From assembly GCA_026984275.1 (NCBI GenBank), contig JALSSM010000037.1:1-5194 (forward strand): a stretch of DNA of 5,194 bases. Reading direction: 5' to 3'. The translations under genes and the position numbers were made by a program. Of this stretch, positions 4,760 to 5,194 are shown piece after piece (within the stretch, counting starts at the first letter, position 1; every line of letters starts with the position of its first letter). The notes under the pieces were generated by a model that was given only the letters and a program-made list of their open reading frames with translations, was not told where the DNA came from and did not search any database. Source of the DNA: Gammaproteobacteria bacterium (GTDB lineage: Bacteria > Pseudomonadota > Gammaproteobacteria > CAJXQU01).

Positions 4760-5194
4760 ATGTCTAAAATAATGATGGGTTTTATCATTGCCGCGGTTGT
4801 TATTGCACTTTCAGCCTTTACGGTTAAAGAGCCAGAGTGGGCCGTATTATTTAAACTGGGTGAAATAAAGCGTGCTGACTTCGAACCAGGGCTGCACTTT
4901 AAAGTGCCATTTATCAATAACATACGGAAGTTTGATAAACGTATTTTGACTGAAGATGAGCAACCTCAGCGTTATTTGACGCAGGATCAGAACTACGTGA
5001 TTGTTGATTCGTTCATTAAATGGCGGATAAAAGATCCGGTTGTTTTCTATAATGCCACCAGTGGTGATCAGGATCAGGCCGGTCTACTGATCTATCAAAA
5101 AGTAAACGATAATATGCGAGCCGAATTTGGTAAGCGTTCTTTACATGAACTGATCGCCGGAGAGCGTGAAAAGGTCATGGATATCGTGACGACA
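4760..5194 (+). CDS. hflC: FtsH-regulating membrane protein HflC, N-terminal part (3' end outside window)
   Basis: HflC is the partner of HflK in the FtsH-associated membrane cage. The frame ATG 4760 to the window end is open for 145 codons; complete family members have roughly 290-335 residues, so about half is present. Residues 4-22 form a hydrophobic N-terminal anchor (IMMGFIIAAVVIALSAFTV), then the SPFH domain begins: KEPEWAVLFKLGE 23-35, EPGLHFKVPFI 42-52, FDKRILT 58-64, VDSFIKWRIKDP 82-93, and FGKRSLHELIAGERE near the end. The loop between KLGE and EPGLHFK is short, as in pseudomonads, and lacks the insert of E. coli HflC; FGKR(S/T)LHE is also closer to the Pseudomonas form. Position 27 is Trp where an Arg (ERAV or ERGI) is common in homologues. 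The 2-nt gap from hflK indicates translational linkage. Confidence 0.95.
   Translation, partial: MSKIMMGFIIAAVVIALSAFTVKEPEWAVLFKLGEIKRADFEPGLHFKVPFINNIRKFDKRILTEDEQPQRYLTQDQNYVIVDSFIKWRIKDPVVFYNATSGDQDQAGLLIYQKVNDNMRAEFGKRSLHELIAGEREKVMDIVTT

Noticed and set aside
4438..4923. 161-codon antisense ORF over the end of hflK and start of hflC
   Set aside because: It is opposite two well-supported genes, has no recognisable motif or ribosome binding site, and looks like a shadow of their codon usage.

Overview
This window is a stretch of bacterial chromosome carrying the classic gammaproteobacterial cluster mutL (3' part) - miaA - hfq - hflX - hflK - hflC (5' part), all on the + strand. Every gene is recognised from conserved protein motifs read directly in the sequence. 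The organism is very probably a gammaproteobacterium of moderate GC (about mid-40s %, judged by eye). The short Hfq and a Pseudomonas-like stretch of HflC point towards the Pseudomonadales/Oceanospirillales side rather than the Enterobacterales. MutL, however, is of the endonuclease-motif-lacking, MutH-partnered type, and GATC sites are unusually dense. I cannot name a genus.

Layout: 1-822 is the C-terminal part of MutL (mismatch repair). miaA (815-1765, tRNA A37 dimethylallyltransferase) starts inside the end of mutL with an 8-nt overlap. A 151-nt gap (1766-1916) follows; it has promoter-like and Hfq-binding-like sequence and precedes hfq (1917-2162, 81 aa, RNA chaperone). A 35-nt gap leads to hflX (2198-3481, TTG start, ribosome-splitting GTPase). 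A 94-nt gap (3482-3575) with an 11-bp tandem direct repeat precedes hflK (3576-4757). hflC starts 2 nt after the hflK stop and runs off the window end (4760-5194).

The genes form a probable superoperon of RNA- and quality-control functions: tRNA modification, sRNA chaperoning, rescue of stalled ribosomes, and the HflKC membrane assembly that surrounds the FtsH protease. The two larger gaps, before hfq and before hflK, are the natural places for internal promoters. hflK and hflC are very likely translated from one message.

There is no mobile element, CRISPR array, RNA gene or novel system visible. The points worth a second look are subtle: GATC density several-fold above expectation beside a MutH-type MutL; long A-tracts in mutL and at the mutL/miaA junction; an A-rich (ARN)-like Hfq site over the hfq ribosome binding site; a minimal Hfq with an acidic tip; and the repeat upstream of hflK.
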